DNA from: Gymnopus androsaceus JB14
Taxonomy: Eukaryota > Basidiomycota > Agaricomycetes > Agaricales > Omphalotaceae
Reading direction: 5' to 3'
Length of the DNA stretch: 64,000 bases
Assembly (NCBI GenBank): GCA_009733575.1
Contig: ML769462.1
Coordinates: 176,204-240,203 of the forward strand
Part shown: positions 1 through 12,054 of the stretch, one piece after another
How positions within the stretch are numbered: position 1 is the first letter of the stretch
Layout of the letters: each line of letters opens with the position of its first letter
Position numbers and translations under genes: made by a program
Notes under the pieces: generated by a model
The model's input: only the letters and a program-made list of their open reading frames with translations
What the model was told of the DNA's origin: nothing
The model's database searches: none

Positions 1-84
1 ACATAATAGCAACAAAAGTTGACGAAACACATGAAGTTTAAAATAAGAGGAAATAAGGTCAGTTGAAAAGTTGGCCATTTGGCA

Positions 85-162
85 GGTTATCTGACTACAG
101 CTTGATAGGCTTCGTGAAGGCTTTGACTATGTGATGACTGAGAGTTGGTGAATAAATGTGTG
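85..162 (+). repeat. Direct repeat, copy 1 (78 bases)
   Basis: This stretch matches 928-1010 almost throughout (CTTCGTGAAGG, GACTATGTGATGACTGAG and AATAAATGTGTG are shared). It is five bases shorter because single bases are missing from short runs (ACTACAG against ACTTACAG, GCTTTGAC against GCTTTTGAC). Confidence 0.85.
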
Positions 163-588
163 GTTTATATGACGGTATTTTTCATCGTAAAAAGGTACTG
201 GATAAGCTTACATTGTACTTTAGGTACTCCGTGGTTTGTGTAGCGATATTGTACTCAAAGGGTCAAATATTCTAGTCAATCAACTTATTTCTTGTTGAAC
301 GTGAGTTGTGAAAGTACTTGGAGAAGCTACTGATCCTGTGAGACCCTGTGAGACTCTGTGAGTCTGGTTGACACCGACTGAGCATTGGTTGAGACCTGTT
401 GACATTCACTGACCCCAGGATTATGTACTTCTTGGACTCGTGAACGTGTCACTGACTTCATCATCTACCACTGTCTTTTTACCACCATTGCTTTGTCTTC
501 AAGTTGTTCATATGAGTTTCAAGTTTCTTTTCCTGCACATTCCCACGCTCTTGCCTGAAATTCTCTCAGACGTAGATCAGAGAAGCTC

Positions 589-695
589 AAGAGTATGCCA
601 CAGGAGCTCAAGAGTACGCCACTGGAGCTCAAGAGTACGCCACTGGAGCTCAAGAGTACACTACCAAAAGCTCAAGAGTACGCTGGGAAGGTATG
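589..695 (+). repeat. 21-bp minisatellite, about five units
   Basis: The word AGCTCAAGAGTACGCCACTGG recurs with a 21-base period from about 589; the outer units are degenerate. The period is a multiple of three, so a frame stays open across it and reads a repeated SSRVRHW-like peptide. I see no other reason to call it coding. Confidence 0.85.
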
Positions 696-927
696 CAAGT
701 AAAATCAATAGTTTCAGATATACACAACTGAGTGGCCAGAGCAGAGATACCTATAAGTGGAACCTAGCAGCATATCAAATTTAATGCTGGTAAAGTACAC
801 ATTGGAATTAACAATTATCATCAAGTACCCACAAGTAGTAAAAATATGTGCTAAAAGTACGTCCATGGAGTAAAAACAGCCAATTTTGAGTAAGATGTAC
901 ATTAAATGATGAAAAATGGCTTCATAG

Positions 928-1010
928 GTTTATCTGACTTACAGCCTTGATAAGGCTTCGTGAAGGCTTTTGACTATGTGATGACTGAGAGTTGGTTGAA
1001 TAAATGTGTG
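928..1010 (+). repeat. Direct repeat, copy 2 (83 bases)
   Basis: Second and longer copy of the segment at 85-162. The two lie about 0.84 kb apart in the same orientation. The differences are nearly all one-base length changes. Confidence 0.85.
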
Positions 1011-1543
1011 TATTTGTGCATCCGAACTCGAAGTGGTTGGACTGTAGGGGTGGAGGTACGGTCGAAAATGCGGAAATGGAACCTACTAATACTACTAATA
1101 AACTCTAGCACTGATTCAGCGCATGCACAATTCTAATGTTCTCATTCTCAAATCAGAGTGGCTATCAGACATTTTCCTAATACTGTGTTTTGGGTAATTG
1201 AAACTAGTCAAGGATCCATGGATGTAGCTTGATTAACTAGTACGTGAAGTGGAACAACCCAGAGTTGAGTTGAGTAGATGCAGCTATGGAGCACCGGAGA
1301 CCATCCAAGTCTCCAGCGTCGTCTAACGCAGTCCTTGAGACAGGCGGTTGGGCTGAGTGTGCCGGTGAACCGGGCAGCACAGACCACGTGGCCAAGGTCG
1401 GCCGAATGCGTGACCGAGGCCAGGCTAACCCTTCCTGTCTCAAAGACGATGATGCAACCCCGCAAAGAGGGAGCGGTGGGTGAGCGAAAAACTGGCGGAT
1501 GAGCAATGAGCGAGGCCGACAAAGATTTAACGACAATGTGGCT

Positions 1544-1792
1544 GGCCATCAGCAAAACCTGTATGACGTGGGCAGTGCTTGAGCGTCCCAGCACTCAGAT
1601 GGTCCGGCCGATGCAGGAGGGGGCTCCCAGAAGCTCCCAGAGGCCGCAAAATTACCTTATTTGGAAATAACGTATGATTTTATATTTCTGACAGCACTGG
1701 CAAGCGCTGGCCAGCGCTGGGAGCTCTGGGAGCGCTGGGAATTTTCAGTATGGCTGTGGGAATTAAAATGCAAAATACAGGTTTCGCTGATG
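1544..1792. repeat. Palindromic repeat element E1
   Basis: The left edge at 1544-1561 (GGCCATCAGCAAAACCTG) and the right edge at 1778-1792 (CAGGTTTCGCTGATG) are inverted copies of one word. Between them are facing CTCCCAG and CTGGGAG/CGCTGGG words, including the palindrome CCAGCGCTGG at 1711-1720. Three further elements at 26.6, 29.0 and 29.6 kb share the edge word. Confidence 0.65.
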
Positions 1793-2180
1793 TGGTCGAA
1801 AAAGCGTGAGCGACTCGGTCTGCTTGCCGCTCCGCTGGATGTTTCTCATTCCGGCGTCTGACTCTTGGTCTGACTCTTAGCGCTAGAGGAATAATAGCTA
1901 CTTAGCACATTCTCTTCACACTCAGTACTGCTACCAGTACTGCTACCGGTGTGCCTGTAAAACTGGGCATTCAGGTTGTAGTAAAGCTAAAATGAATCTC
2001 ATATCACGGTTATACATTCTGGATTGCGACCTTCATAAACATCATACTGCTATATTGCATATTGCTCGGACCTTCCCCACTCCAAAGCTGGGCGACCAAC
2101 ATATGCGATGCAATTAGTCCAACTTCAACTGTCCGAGAAATGTCATTTATCGGATTACCCCTCAAAACCAACAGAAAGAC

Positions 2181-2543
2181 TCACGAGCACATAAGATCCA
2201 GAACTTCGAAATCCTCCTCAAATGTCTCTCCCTTCTTCTGGGGCCCATGGTAAATTTGCACGTGCTCCCCGTTCTTGGACAGTTCAAGGCTACAGTCTTT
2301 CGGAAGTTTGGTTACAAAGTGTACTTTCTTTGAACCAGGTGCGGAGCGTTGAACATCCAGATCAGGGCCAACAATGCCTTCGATTGAGCCAGTTAGTCGA
2401 CCATTGGCATCATAGGCAGCAAATTGGATCATTTCCCTGGATCTTGGGACATGATTTAGGGAAACAGCGGAAACGGGATTGGAAGTGACCATGACGAAGA
2501 GAGAGTAGAGGAGTATGGAGGCGAAGGATGTAGTGGCACGCAT
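2181..2543 (-). CDS. Small secreted protein, 120 aa
   Basis: This is a single-exon reading frame of 120 codons. The N-terminus looks like a signal peptide: charged start (MRATT), a hydrophobic core around residues 8-20, and a small-residue cleavage region near NPVSA at about 23-27. The mature part is acidic and hydrophilic and has two cysteines near the C-terminus, which could form a disulphide. I recognise no named domain. Size and layout fit the many small secreted proteins of basidiomycetes, whose roles are mostly unknown. The start is the only upstream Met giving a signal peptide, and a TG/CA microsatellite lies just before it. No close neighbour suggests a job. Confidence 0.7.
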   Translation of the reverse strand: MRATTSFASILLYSLFVMVTSNPVSAVSLNHVPRSREMIQFAAYDANGRLTGSIEGIVGPDLDVQRSAPGSKKVHFVTKLPKDCSLELSKNGEHVQIYHGPQKKGETFEEDFEVLDLMCS

Positions 2544-2548
2544 GACTT

Positions 2549-2575
2549 CTGTGTGTGTATGTGTGTGTATGTGTG
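2549..2575. repeat. TG microsatellite
   Basis: An interrupted (TG)n tract with TATG interruptions lies directly upstream of the minus-strand secreted-protein gene, so on the coding strand it is a CA-rich 5' leader. Confidence 0.8.
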
Positions 2576-5500
2576 ATGTGAGACCTGCTCAACGTTATCT
2601 AAAAGGCCAGCTTATTGGGGAGGCGTTTCGTCAGTGGTCTTATATCTGAAATCCAGCGCCAAATTTATGAAGTTCTGCTCAAGGTTCTGCCTGAGAGGTC
2701 TACAGAGCGGGACCCGGTTGTTGATTCACCGGCGTTCAGTTGGGTAATATCCTTCCTTCCTTCCTTCCTCCATGGGAGCCGGTTCGAGTGACGCGTATAG
2801 ATCCCAGGTTACACGGCCAAACCTTCGTATGCACCCGGTCTATCCGGCTGCGGATAAACTGAGGACTGTTTCGGCTTTTCAACCGAGGCTCAAATTTTTG
2901 TACCTGGTGTCAAATCCCGTAGATCGTACTGTGTCGCACTTTTATCTTGCTTTCCCGCTCCAATAAACCCAGATTAGATTCCGAAACCTAAATTGAGTTT
3001 ATCCGCTGCCGATTTCAACTGAGGCTTAAGTTTTTGGTACTCGGTTTCAAGTAGACTCGGAGGGGGAGCGTTACAAGCACCCATGTGAATGTCACATGTT
3101 CCAAGTTCAACTTGAACCACTCTTCAACTTCACGTTTCAAATTCACAACCTCGTCGTCGTTCAAGCCATGCAATAACTGCCAATGCATCAAGCTTATACG
3201 GCCTCAAATCATCAACCTTTCCTGCCTCAAGAGCCCATATAATCTCAACCGCAATGCTTTCAAAAAAAGAGGATGTCGCAATCAAGTTTCAATCTCAATC
3301 ATCATCTCAACGGCCTCGAACCATCAAGTCTGCTGTTTACTACCTTCACGCCTGCCAATGCAATTCCACTAATTTTCAAGACATCAACATTGTGATCAAA
3401 CGGTCAAGCTCAAGAGCCTCAAACTCAAGATTAAGCAATTTGCAAGTCTTCCATTCCATTTTATTGCTTGATGGTATCTTTCTCGCTCTGCATTGTTTTC
3501 ATCGCTGACAAGATTTTTTGTAGGACCACAAGTTTTTCGGACATAGGGGTATTGGGCAATTAGTTTGTACATCAATATCACGCGGGGAGTTTGCAGATGG
3601 GTATCGGGCAATGGGTTTGTACGTTTTTATTATCTGGTATTCAGTCAGTAGCACGATATAATGATTAGAGCGCCTTCAATGGTGCATCGGGAAAGTCGGG
3701 AAATAATCCGGATGTGAACGGAATAGTGACAGCTGCGATCCGTGGGCTGAAACACTGATTGGTGCTAGGTACAAACTTTTTGGACCAGGCTTCAACTTTT
3801 TGAACTGGGTTCCAATTGGAACAAGGTCTATCGTATCATAATGACACTCGGTTTAAAAAAAGTGATCCCGCGTTTGAAATCTCCGTGGTTAAACGTAGTT
3901 GAATAGATTGGGCCGCCTGTGTAATCATTGAGCCTTACTAGTGCACAGTGAGGATGTCGAGAATGTTTGCATGCATTGGCGTATACCAGATGCCTGACAG
4001 CCAGTCTGGCGGTGCTCCTATCAAGGGTAGTACAAACAATGTCCACTGCATGTCGTTTGCACTGCGCTGTATCCTCGGCTTCCAGGCTAATTTGGGCGCG
4101 GGTGAAAGATACTATGTCTGTTGTCGGATTAAGCATAACCCAGCCTATCAGATGGATATCAGTCTGCGGCTGTTTGAATATGGAGAGATGGGCAAGATCA
4201 AATTCTTGGGTCATTTTTTGCGAGCTAATAATAATTGCTTTTTAGGGCTGTTGTAGATTTTTGCAGCACGAACCTTGGCCTTGCCTAGAAAATACAGAGA
4301 TGTTCAGCGTTCAGCGTTCAGCTTGCGCTAAACGACAGGACATGGAAAGAATGCTGAAGGATGGACAAAAGAATCGCAGTTGTGCTTGCGTATTAAGGTG
4401 TGGACTGTTACTGAAGGGAAGGGAGCACCGTGGTCAATGGAGTGGTCATAGTCAAAGGCAAAGCGCTCCTCAAGCAAGTTGTAGAAGTCTGAACGCTCCT
4501 GGTCTATGCTCTGAGGGACATGAAGAACCTGAGGCGAGTTTCTGGAAGTATTACCAAAATCTTCTGTTCCTTCCCAAAATCGTCACCCTGAATAACGATT
4601 TTGGACTCAACATCCGTGCCATCTGCTTCTCGCTTCCGTCAGCGATGCTGAAGACTAGGCAATTCCTTCTCTAATGGTCTGTGTTTCTCTGTCTGGTGAT
4701 TAAGACGTGGATCTGGTCGAGAAAGTGACAGAAAATTCGCGATAATGTTGCCTTGTAGAGCGGTCAAAACAGGCATCATCAATCGAAAAGAAACGGAGAG
4801 TAAAAATGAGAAATATGCGACCATGAGAGTCGCGCCCAAGATGATTTGAAGAAGATAATGAAGCACGCGCAGGCTTATCTTATCTTGGAACTGCCTAACG
4901 AAAAGACAAGTCTGCCGCCCAACTATCAGAAATGGACTATTGACTCCTCTTCACCAGCAATAACGCATGCTAATGGTCAATTTCATAACACTGAGAAAGG
5001 TGGTTCGGGCGTAAGGGAACAACCAGACCAGGGAAGAACGCATCGTGTCGTCGCAGTTCCAATCAAAGAGATAAATTTTTGACGATCCGGGATGACGTTG
5101 GCGCTTGGTCCTACTTGGTCAGAACTGAACTCGCATTTCAATTGGCCTAACGGGTCTTTTGGGGAACGAATAGAAAGAGAACAAAGGATACCACAGCATG
5201 CACGATCGACGTGACAAAATGGAATGGGACGTATTTGTGGGGATGAGGTAACCGCTGCTAGTCGAGTGGCTGCTACGAAGGAACCCACTCAAGACCTCTA
5301 ACATTGCACCCATAACCACTTCGGCCTCCTCAACCGCTTCACCTTCCAAGAATCCACCTCCACCTGTTCCAGCACTAAATCCCCCCGCTCCTTCCGTGGG
5401 ACTCTGGCTTGAAGTGCCCAACATTGAACACAGACGATGGAGGCTATGAGGTTGTTCCTTATGATCGAGACAAGGAAGGAGCCTTCTTCTGTTGCGGAGG

Positions 5501-5859
5501 CAGGAGAAAACTCGGACTCGGACAACTCGAACACGGAATCCACATAGGCTGCGAAGAAACGGAACCTACTACTATGGCTACGGCTACGGCTACGACACGG
5601 AATAAACTCCGCTATGCACACATATTGATGTTGCGTTGTTTTTAGGCATACCACGAATTCCCATGGGTAAACTACTTTGAGCATACGGGACACCTGCGTA
5701 TCGTTGTCGAAGAATTTTATTACGATTGGTGTACATACGTTCTTCCTTTCATTCTTGCTTCCTTCCTCCTCCGACCTCCATCTATCCTCCATCATCCTTC
5801 CTTTATCCCTTCATTCATTCCTTGATGCGCACCTCCGCTCGCACCTACTTATGCTATGC
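2576..5859. other. Long region without a supported gene
   Basis: Two related passages near 2.84-2.93 and 3.00-3.06 kb share ATCCGCTGC-like and CAACTGAGGCT-like words, with an echo near 3.78 kb. Low-complexity CAAG/TCAA-rich DNA fills about 3.1-3.5 kb. On the minus strand at about 4.66-4.37 kb an open stretch reads peptides such as ERSDFYNLLEERFAFDYD; it looks protein-like but I cannot name it, and the frame breaks on both sides. A pyrimidine-rich tract lies at 5.74-5.83 kb. Confidence 0.4.
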
Positions 5860-6027
5860 AGCGTCCACGACACCCAACACGCCTTCCGCGCGACCGTCTG
5901 CGAATCGTTCAACACCCCCGAAGCTCTGGATGCCTTGAGGATCCTAGTCTCGAGGACGAATATGTATCGTATCCGAAACATTGTCCAAGGTCAAATTCTA
6001 AGCGGGATCGAGGTTGCGTATAATTGA
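5860..6027 (+). pseudogene. Cysteinyl-tRNA synthetase-like fragment
   Basis: An open stretch reads a peptide containing ATVCESFNTPEALDALRILV followed by SRTNMY. This matches what I know of the region after the catalytic core in fungal cytosolic cysteinyl-tRNA synthetases, where a CDSFNTP...L..LVSRTN-type segment occurs. None of the catalytic motifs (HIGH, KMSKS) is present nearby, and the reading frame stops at 6027. It is best read as a detached gene fragment carried into this gene-poor region. A chance resemblance is less likely but not excluded without a search. Confidence 0.5.
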
Positions 6028-7387
6028 TAGGAAAAAAAAGCTCAGCTGCGTACCGTTACTGCTCGTTGTAAATTATCCTCAAGGACATGCAGAAGTCTGC
6101 GTTTGGTCTCATCCTTTCCCTGCCTTTTTTCCTCGCCCAGATTTCTTTCAGACACACTCACTGAATAGATTTACCGGCATGTTTAGAGCTCGAAATATTG
6201 GCCACATTTTGAACACTGAATGAAGCCTTCACATAGTACTTCGCATCCCGGGCCAAGCTCCTTGCATCAGTCAGTAGTACCGCAGGAGCTCCTCGAAGAC
6301 ACTCCTAGCTGATACACAGTTTATAGCTCTTGTCGGATATAAATACTCCCCTCGTGACTTACTACCTTTTCCCCTCACCCCAGATTTCCGAAAAGCTTTC
6401 CAAAGAGGTCGATGCATTCTCCGACAAGCATCATTGATCCCGATGGCTTGTCAAATTCGACATGTTCCCGCCTGGGATGGAAACATTCTGAATCCCTCGC
6501 GTTAAGAAAGGTTTATCTCTTAATTCACTTTGTTTATACGCATATATGCCAATGTGGGTAGATACTGTGACGCCTTCACAAGCAAATCCGTCTTTCAGGA
6601 TCCGCTCCTGAGTCCTGGTCATACTGATGCTCGTAAGCCTGTCGTCTGTGGGATGTTCTACATATACGAGTTTGGATAGATATTTTGCCATTTGGATTCA
6701 AAGCTAAGGGTCAAGAGTCCAGGTTCCTGATACTTCGACTCACAGCTATACTTGCATGCACAGCAGTAAACCAGAGGCGGGAGCCAGTAGGGGCCAGTAG
6801 TGATAGTCTTGCAGTCGCTTCTTGGCCACCAAGATAATGAATTCGATGCCGAATGATTGTGCTTTGCAAAGCCAAGCGTACAGGTTGAGCTCACCGATAT
6901 GGGACAGTGACGGTCTCATCACCGACCTCGAAAGGAGGCTGTCAGTTCTGACTTGACCAGATAGTCCACACATCTATGGTTACCGACGACGTTTGATTGT
7001 TGAACTTGCGATTCCTCTTCGTTGCATCGTTCTCCCTGAGCAGCTTTACATCCCAAACTTCAAGTATGGATAGATAGATACGGCTCCGCCGGCGGCCTCT
7101 CGTATGTGATCGGGTTTATAAGATCTTTTGTGACGTTAAAGACAAGTTCTGGTGCTAGGCCCGCGGAGCGGCGAGGGTGATATTGGCAAGTAGCAATGAA
7201 AGTGGTATACGCATGTAGTGACATTGTCGAGGGGTGTACTGGCAACATGAGGAGGTGAAGACTAGGTACATCCTTGGCAGTGAGAGTACAACTAGTAATG
7301 TTAGTCCGTGAAATCATCATTAAAAGTAATCGTAATTGTAGATTACAAGCAAGTCTTGGAAGGAATGTGAGGTAAAACTAGGAAAGT
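6028..7387. other. Region without a supported gene
   Basis: Several minus-strand open frames of 60-90 codons lie at 6.4-7.3 kb. None has a recognisable domain, and no exon chain could be built. Part of it is presumably downstream sequence of the chitin deacetylase gene. Confidence 0.4.
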
Positions 7388-9544
7388 TCAAAAGTTCAAA
7401 AGTCCAGAGGTCCAAAAAAATACCGTGACCAGAAGGAGTAGAACATGTCCGTAGCCAAAGTCCATCACCTTATAGGCCGCATTTTTAGAGGCGGTTGTTT
7501 GTCCACCTTTGGACGATGCCGAAGGAGATGATATTGATGAAGTCGATGATTGCGAGGTTGTCGACGACGAGGAACTTGAGCTGATAGTTGAAGAGCTGGT
7601 AGTCGAATTTACTATCAGGGTTCCTGCAACGTCTTGGAAAGGAGCGCATATCAGTCTCAAAAAAATTAAATAAATAAATTTAACAACACTTACATTGCTC
7701 GAATGTCGGCAGTGAATAGTTGGTTTCCACGTAAGGTTGTGTTTTGTTTAAGGACACCCCAACCGGGACAATGTGCTGGAGACAAGCATCTGAGTATTCG
7801 ATTCGTTCTAAATTCAATGCATGCGTACCTGGAAAACGCTTTTAAGCTGTGGGTAGAACGAAATTGCTTCGGTCATCGAAAAATTGTCGATCTCGTGAGA
7901 TAAAAGAATGGCGCCAACCTAGAAGAACGAAGGAATGTTCAGACAATCCATGAAGCTACCGCCAAGAGATAGAAACATACGGTTTGGAAAGTTCCGCTGG
8001 CAGCTGTTTGTATGAAAGCATTGTAGTTACTGACCACATCGGCATCGGTCACTTGGCCACCATCGACGTTGCCACTATCAACGTCGGCGTCCTGACTTGG
8101 GTAAACGTAGATGTCAGATTTATTGCGTGGGAGAGGATTCCTCGAATTTACCTGTCATACTTCCACATGATGGTGGCTGAAGTGCAGTTAGATTGCTGTG
8201 GCTAAAGAAGGATTTAGAATGGTAGTACTTACTCAATCCCAACGCATTGGCAATAGCGCGAATGCGATCATCAACATCACCATAAGGAGGCTGTCGAAAC
8301 AGCGTCAGAACCGTTATCCAAGGCAGAAGAAAGCAGACGCACACGCCAGCAAGTAGGCGTAACCCCCACAGCAAGCTTGATCATTTGAAGCTGATGAAGA
8401 CAGTTGTAAGTTTTTGGTTAAATAAAAATACTGCTGAGAAGAGGCGCACAGCTACATTAACATCATTAGTTGATCTTGATTGTTGATTATGAGACTTACA
8501 ATACCACAATTCCGCAAAAGCATCCTCACTAGCTACTGTTGTCACTGATGGTGGTGTAGATTGAGCTTGAGTCAATCTGAACGAATTCTAGACACATACT
8601 GTATGGATGAGACCATGTATCTGCCAGATACTTCAGTTCAGTGATCAAAGCGAGACAGTTTGAGTCACTTACGGGCACATATTTCATGGCCTGTTCGCAA
8701 AGAAATACAGACTTAAGTGAGTATCATCAAGGTGTATCCAATAATGATCTAACGTACCGTCAGTCAGAGCCCGCTGGGCTTCAAGGGGCCATTGGGCAAC
8801 ATTAGAACCAATAAAGTAGAATGCTGTCGGTAACATTGAGTCAAATTTTCAATAGGTCGAAGATACCTACTTACTAGCTTTCTGATTTTGACTGTCAAGA
8901 TAGTCATAGAAAGCATTGTGCGAGCAGTTTGGACCGTCATCGAACCCATAACCAAGCGTCGAAGGCTTCGGTGCTGATCGTCAGATCATATATTTAATGG
9001 GCAAAAAACATGCGTACGCACCTCCGGGGCGGCAGCAACATCAGGAGGAAGACCAGTTAGTTTAGGGGTGATGCACTGGTCATAGGTCCACCAACAGTCG
9101 GGATCGCTAGAGGAATAGTTGCTAGGCGGAGGCTGGGACTATCAAAAGACATAATTTTAAACACGACGAAATAAACGACGCGTAAAAACTTACCTTCACA
9201 GCAATGTCTGTGGGGATACTATCTGAAATTGAATTCCACATGGCGAGGGCCGCTGAGTCACTCGAAAGGATAGAGGCGCCCTTCCAGACAGGGGGAAAGG
9301 AGTTCAACGCATCCGTTACAGGAGCATATTCGTAAGGCGTGCATTCCTCGGTTGGGTCTGAATGAGTAAAGGAAAATGTAAATTCTTGGGGGAAAAAAAT
9401 TGAGGAGGAAGAAGTGGAAGACGAACCGGTAATAGTAGCCTCTCCCTGCTCTGATGTGCGATCTGCGGCAGCATTGACGAGAGTAAGAAGCCCGAATGAA
9501 ACCAGCACAGAGAATACGCGAGAATAAGAGTTCCCTGGCTGCAT
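7388..9544 (-). CDS. Chitin deacetylase (CE4/NodB), GPI-type
   Basis: Removes acetyl groups from chitin to give chitosan at the cell wall. The start at 9544 gives a signal peptide (MQPGNSYSRVF, hydrophobic core, cleavage near NAAADR). Exons separated by short GT-AG introns read, in order, DPDCWWTYDQC, then GYGFDDGPNCSHNAF (motif 1 with the Asp pair), YFIGSNVAQWPLEAQRALTD, HEICAHTWSHPY (metal-binding His motif 2), VGVTPTCWRPPYGDVDDR (motif 3), TIMWKYD (motif 4 area), ILLSHEIDNF (motif 5) and QPYVETNYSLPTF. The last exon is a Ser/Thr-rich stalk ending in a hydrophobic tail (VLLLLVTVFFW), as in GPI-anchored members. At the junction near 8.40-8.52 kb the frame between exons is off by a base, possibly a sequence error or a missed splice site. 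Family assignment is firm; exact exon borders are not. Confidence 0.92.
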
Positions 9545-10043
9545 TTGGATCTTAGCACCGAAAGGAAAGGGGAAGGAACCAAAGGAAGGGGAAAAAAATA
9601 GAGGGTGAATGATATTCAACGAACAGACAACAACGATCTTTATACATTCCGGTTTGAAACCGTCCAAAACGGAACGGCTTGTTGGATCCGTAAAAGGACA
9701 CACAAGATCTAACATAACAAAAATCTAGCACCAGTCGCGGCTGACAGGAGGCTGTCGAAAATTATTGAAGCCGAACCGGATTTTGTCTGAAGACCCCAAC
9801 CCATCTAACGTATCCATAACGATATGACCTTCCATGAATTTGGAATATAGATGGAGTCTACGTTGGGTTCTTCGCTCTATCCGACCGTGGAGGGTAAGAC
9901 TCGGAAGCGAAATTCAAAATAAGCGCCGTTTATCAGGAACCACGGTCATTGCAAGCCGCGCCCGGCTTTGTATGAGCCAAGTGCTCCGTTTGAATACCCC
10001 AGGCTACCGATACGCCCAATTGCCTCCCCAGTTGCAGTGTCCA

Positions 10044-10115
10044 GCTTCGTAGTCGCGTTCAGATCGCAAGCTACGAAGCCAACGCGGTGTCCTGGAGGCC
10101 CTCGACCTTGCGATC
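10044..10115. repeat. Interlocking inverted repeats
   Basis: GCTTCGTAG (10044-10052) is inverted as CTACGAAGC (10071-10079). GATCGCAAG (10062-10070) is inverted as CTTGCGATC (10107-10115). The two middle arms abut, so the two hairpins compete for neighbouring sequence. Confidence 0.75.
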
Positions 10116-10866
10116 TAGAAAGCTGTAGTCAATATGTTTTGCGCGCTAGCTTGTTCAAAATCAAGCGAGTCAATGCAAAGCATACCCGCATTCTGCGCGT
10201 AAAATGCCTGATACTTACCGTCGACTTGCCGTCGATTGTTGTCGAGGCTTGTCAAGATTCCCCACTCGAAAACCTCAAGGAAAACGCATTCCATGAGCGC
10301 GATCGACGGTGGACCCTCCCAAACTCTTCATAGCACTGAAGGTTAAGTCTCCGCGCTCGGAATATATGTTATTGTGAATGGCCTTCTCCGGGGACTAGAT
10401 TGATACACGGTATCTTGAAGCAACCTAAATTCAGCCTTGATTGTGATGGATGTAGATGGATGTACACCTTCTTATCGCGGCCCGGGGCAGAACTATCATA
10501 TCCTCTTTCGCCTCCGATTTTTCCAGGAGTTTTCCGTCTATCTGTCGGGAACTCAGGGGACACTCGGGTATATGCCCGCACCTAGGCTACCGGCAAATAA
10601 TTAATTAAAAAATACATAGCGTATGAGACCGTTCTATCATACTTAGCCTTGGCAGATTCGGGCGGTACCTTCCGTTATGGGACATTATCACGGAACATAT
10701 CGATATGCCTATATACCTATTTCACTAACGGTAAGTTTGACCTCCATGTTCATCGACATCGATGCATCGCTTGTTGAGTTGAAGAAGCAGCCAAGCCGCG
10801 GTTGCCGAAATTGAGTTAAATCGCCTGCCGAGGCGTTGGGTGCGAGGGTAGTTGGAAGACAAGCGA

Positions 10867-10891
10867 GAATACACGTTCCAGACGTGTATTC
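10867..10891. repeat. Perfect 10-bp inverted repeat
   Basis: GAATACACGT and ACGTGTATTC flank a 5-base loop. It could be a protein-binding dyad or a small hairpin; no gene starts close by. Confidence 0.75.
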
Positions 10892-12033
10892 AGTGAGTAG
10901 CGTAAATATCGGGGAGGATGAAATATGGAGCGCTCAATCGACATTAATCTAGACCGCAGTAGTACCAGCGGCAAAAGACGCAGCGATGAATGAATATCAG
11001 AACAACAGCAGATTCACCGAGCGTTCCGCGGCAGGTCAAGATAATCCAGATATTTCTCAGGGACGAACAACTTTTTTTCTTATTTGGATGATACAGCGGA
11101 AAAGTGACAGATGAGGTAGAAAGATGAAGAAAGCGGGAGGCCAATGAGAACTACCGAGGTCAAAGCTGTATGTATCATCGCTGTTTCCCACATACTGATA
11201 CTTACAGCGTGGACACCGTACAAACTGCAAAAAAATGATCACTTCAGTCTAGATCTGACTTCAGTGATGGCAGCCAGCGTGCAGCTTTTTTCACTAACCT
11301 TTTTTGTCTAAAGGCTGCAGGCAGCCAAGAGGTATGTAGTAAGGATGTCACATACACCCATGTCATCGTTGAGGTCCATGATTATACACCCATTATGTAT
11401 GATAGAAATTGATATGTTCAAGGAAAGGTTTGATGTTTGATTGGTACATATACAATGGCGGGTGCAAGGAACTTCTTTAAGGCAGCTGGTAGAGTCATCC
11501 AGAGCCCATATGCATGTGTACTCATATCGCTTGAAAACATGACACCAAGGATATTCCGGGATCTCCTATTCCAGGGCCTAGCAGCAAATAGGAAGAGGGG
11601 GACATGGATTCGGACGACGCGAAATTCCACCGTTACCAATCTATCTCATCTAGGACGCTCGAGCTCGCGAGTAGCCTATAAATTCAGCCGTTAAATCGAC
11701 AGTTAAGTATGACATAGTGAATCACAAATCATTCCAGAGTACTGCGTAATTGATTTAGTAGCAGATAGTTGCGCCTGCATCAAACGAAAGAAAAGAGTGA
11801 AGTACATACTTGCGTCACTGCGCAAATAAATGCAAGGAATCCCTTCCATAGATCCCGGGGAGCCTTCCAGAGTCCAGGTACGTATCTCTTCCGCAATGCG
11901 GAGCATATGTAGCATATTCCATATACAGGCAACCATTTAATGCGGCCACAGCCCACCTCAGAGCCCATGCCTTGAGCTCATCTACAAGGCCGAAAAGAGG
12001 AGAAATAAGATTCGCACGAGTCTCTGGCCTAAC

Positions 12034-12054
12034 AGAGCGCCTATATTAGGCGCT
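12034..12054. repeat. Hairpin upstream of the mL44 gene
   Basis: GAGCGCCTA and TAGGCGCTC are separated by three bases, about 70 bases before the start codon at 12125. If transcribed it would form a stable stem in the 5' leader. Confidence 0.65.

Larger units (their letters stand above)
1..2180. other. Gene-poor leading region
   Basis: No convincing gene is seen here on either strand. The stretch holds a duplicated segment of about 80 bases, a short minisatellite, low-complexity runs rich in CTGTGAGA-like words near 330-410, and a palindromic element at about 1.54-1.79 kb. Open frames around 1.2-1.6 kb exist on both strands of a GC-rich patch and show no recognisable domain. Confidence 0.6.

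Noticed and set aside
440..784. 114-codon frame with SSRVRHW repeats
   Set aside because: It is kept open by a 21-bp minisatellite, and the flanks look non-coding.
1208..1594. Overlapping open frames of 65-128 codons on both strands
   Set aside because: They sit in a GC-rich patch with few stops, overlap each other on both strands and show no domain, signal peptide or splice pattern.
3828..4214. 128-codon minus-strand frame
   Set aside because: No recognisable domain, low hydrophobic order, overlapping frames on the other strand, and no supporting introns or neighbours.
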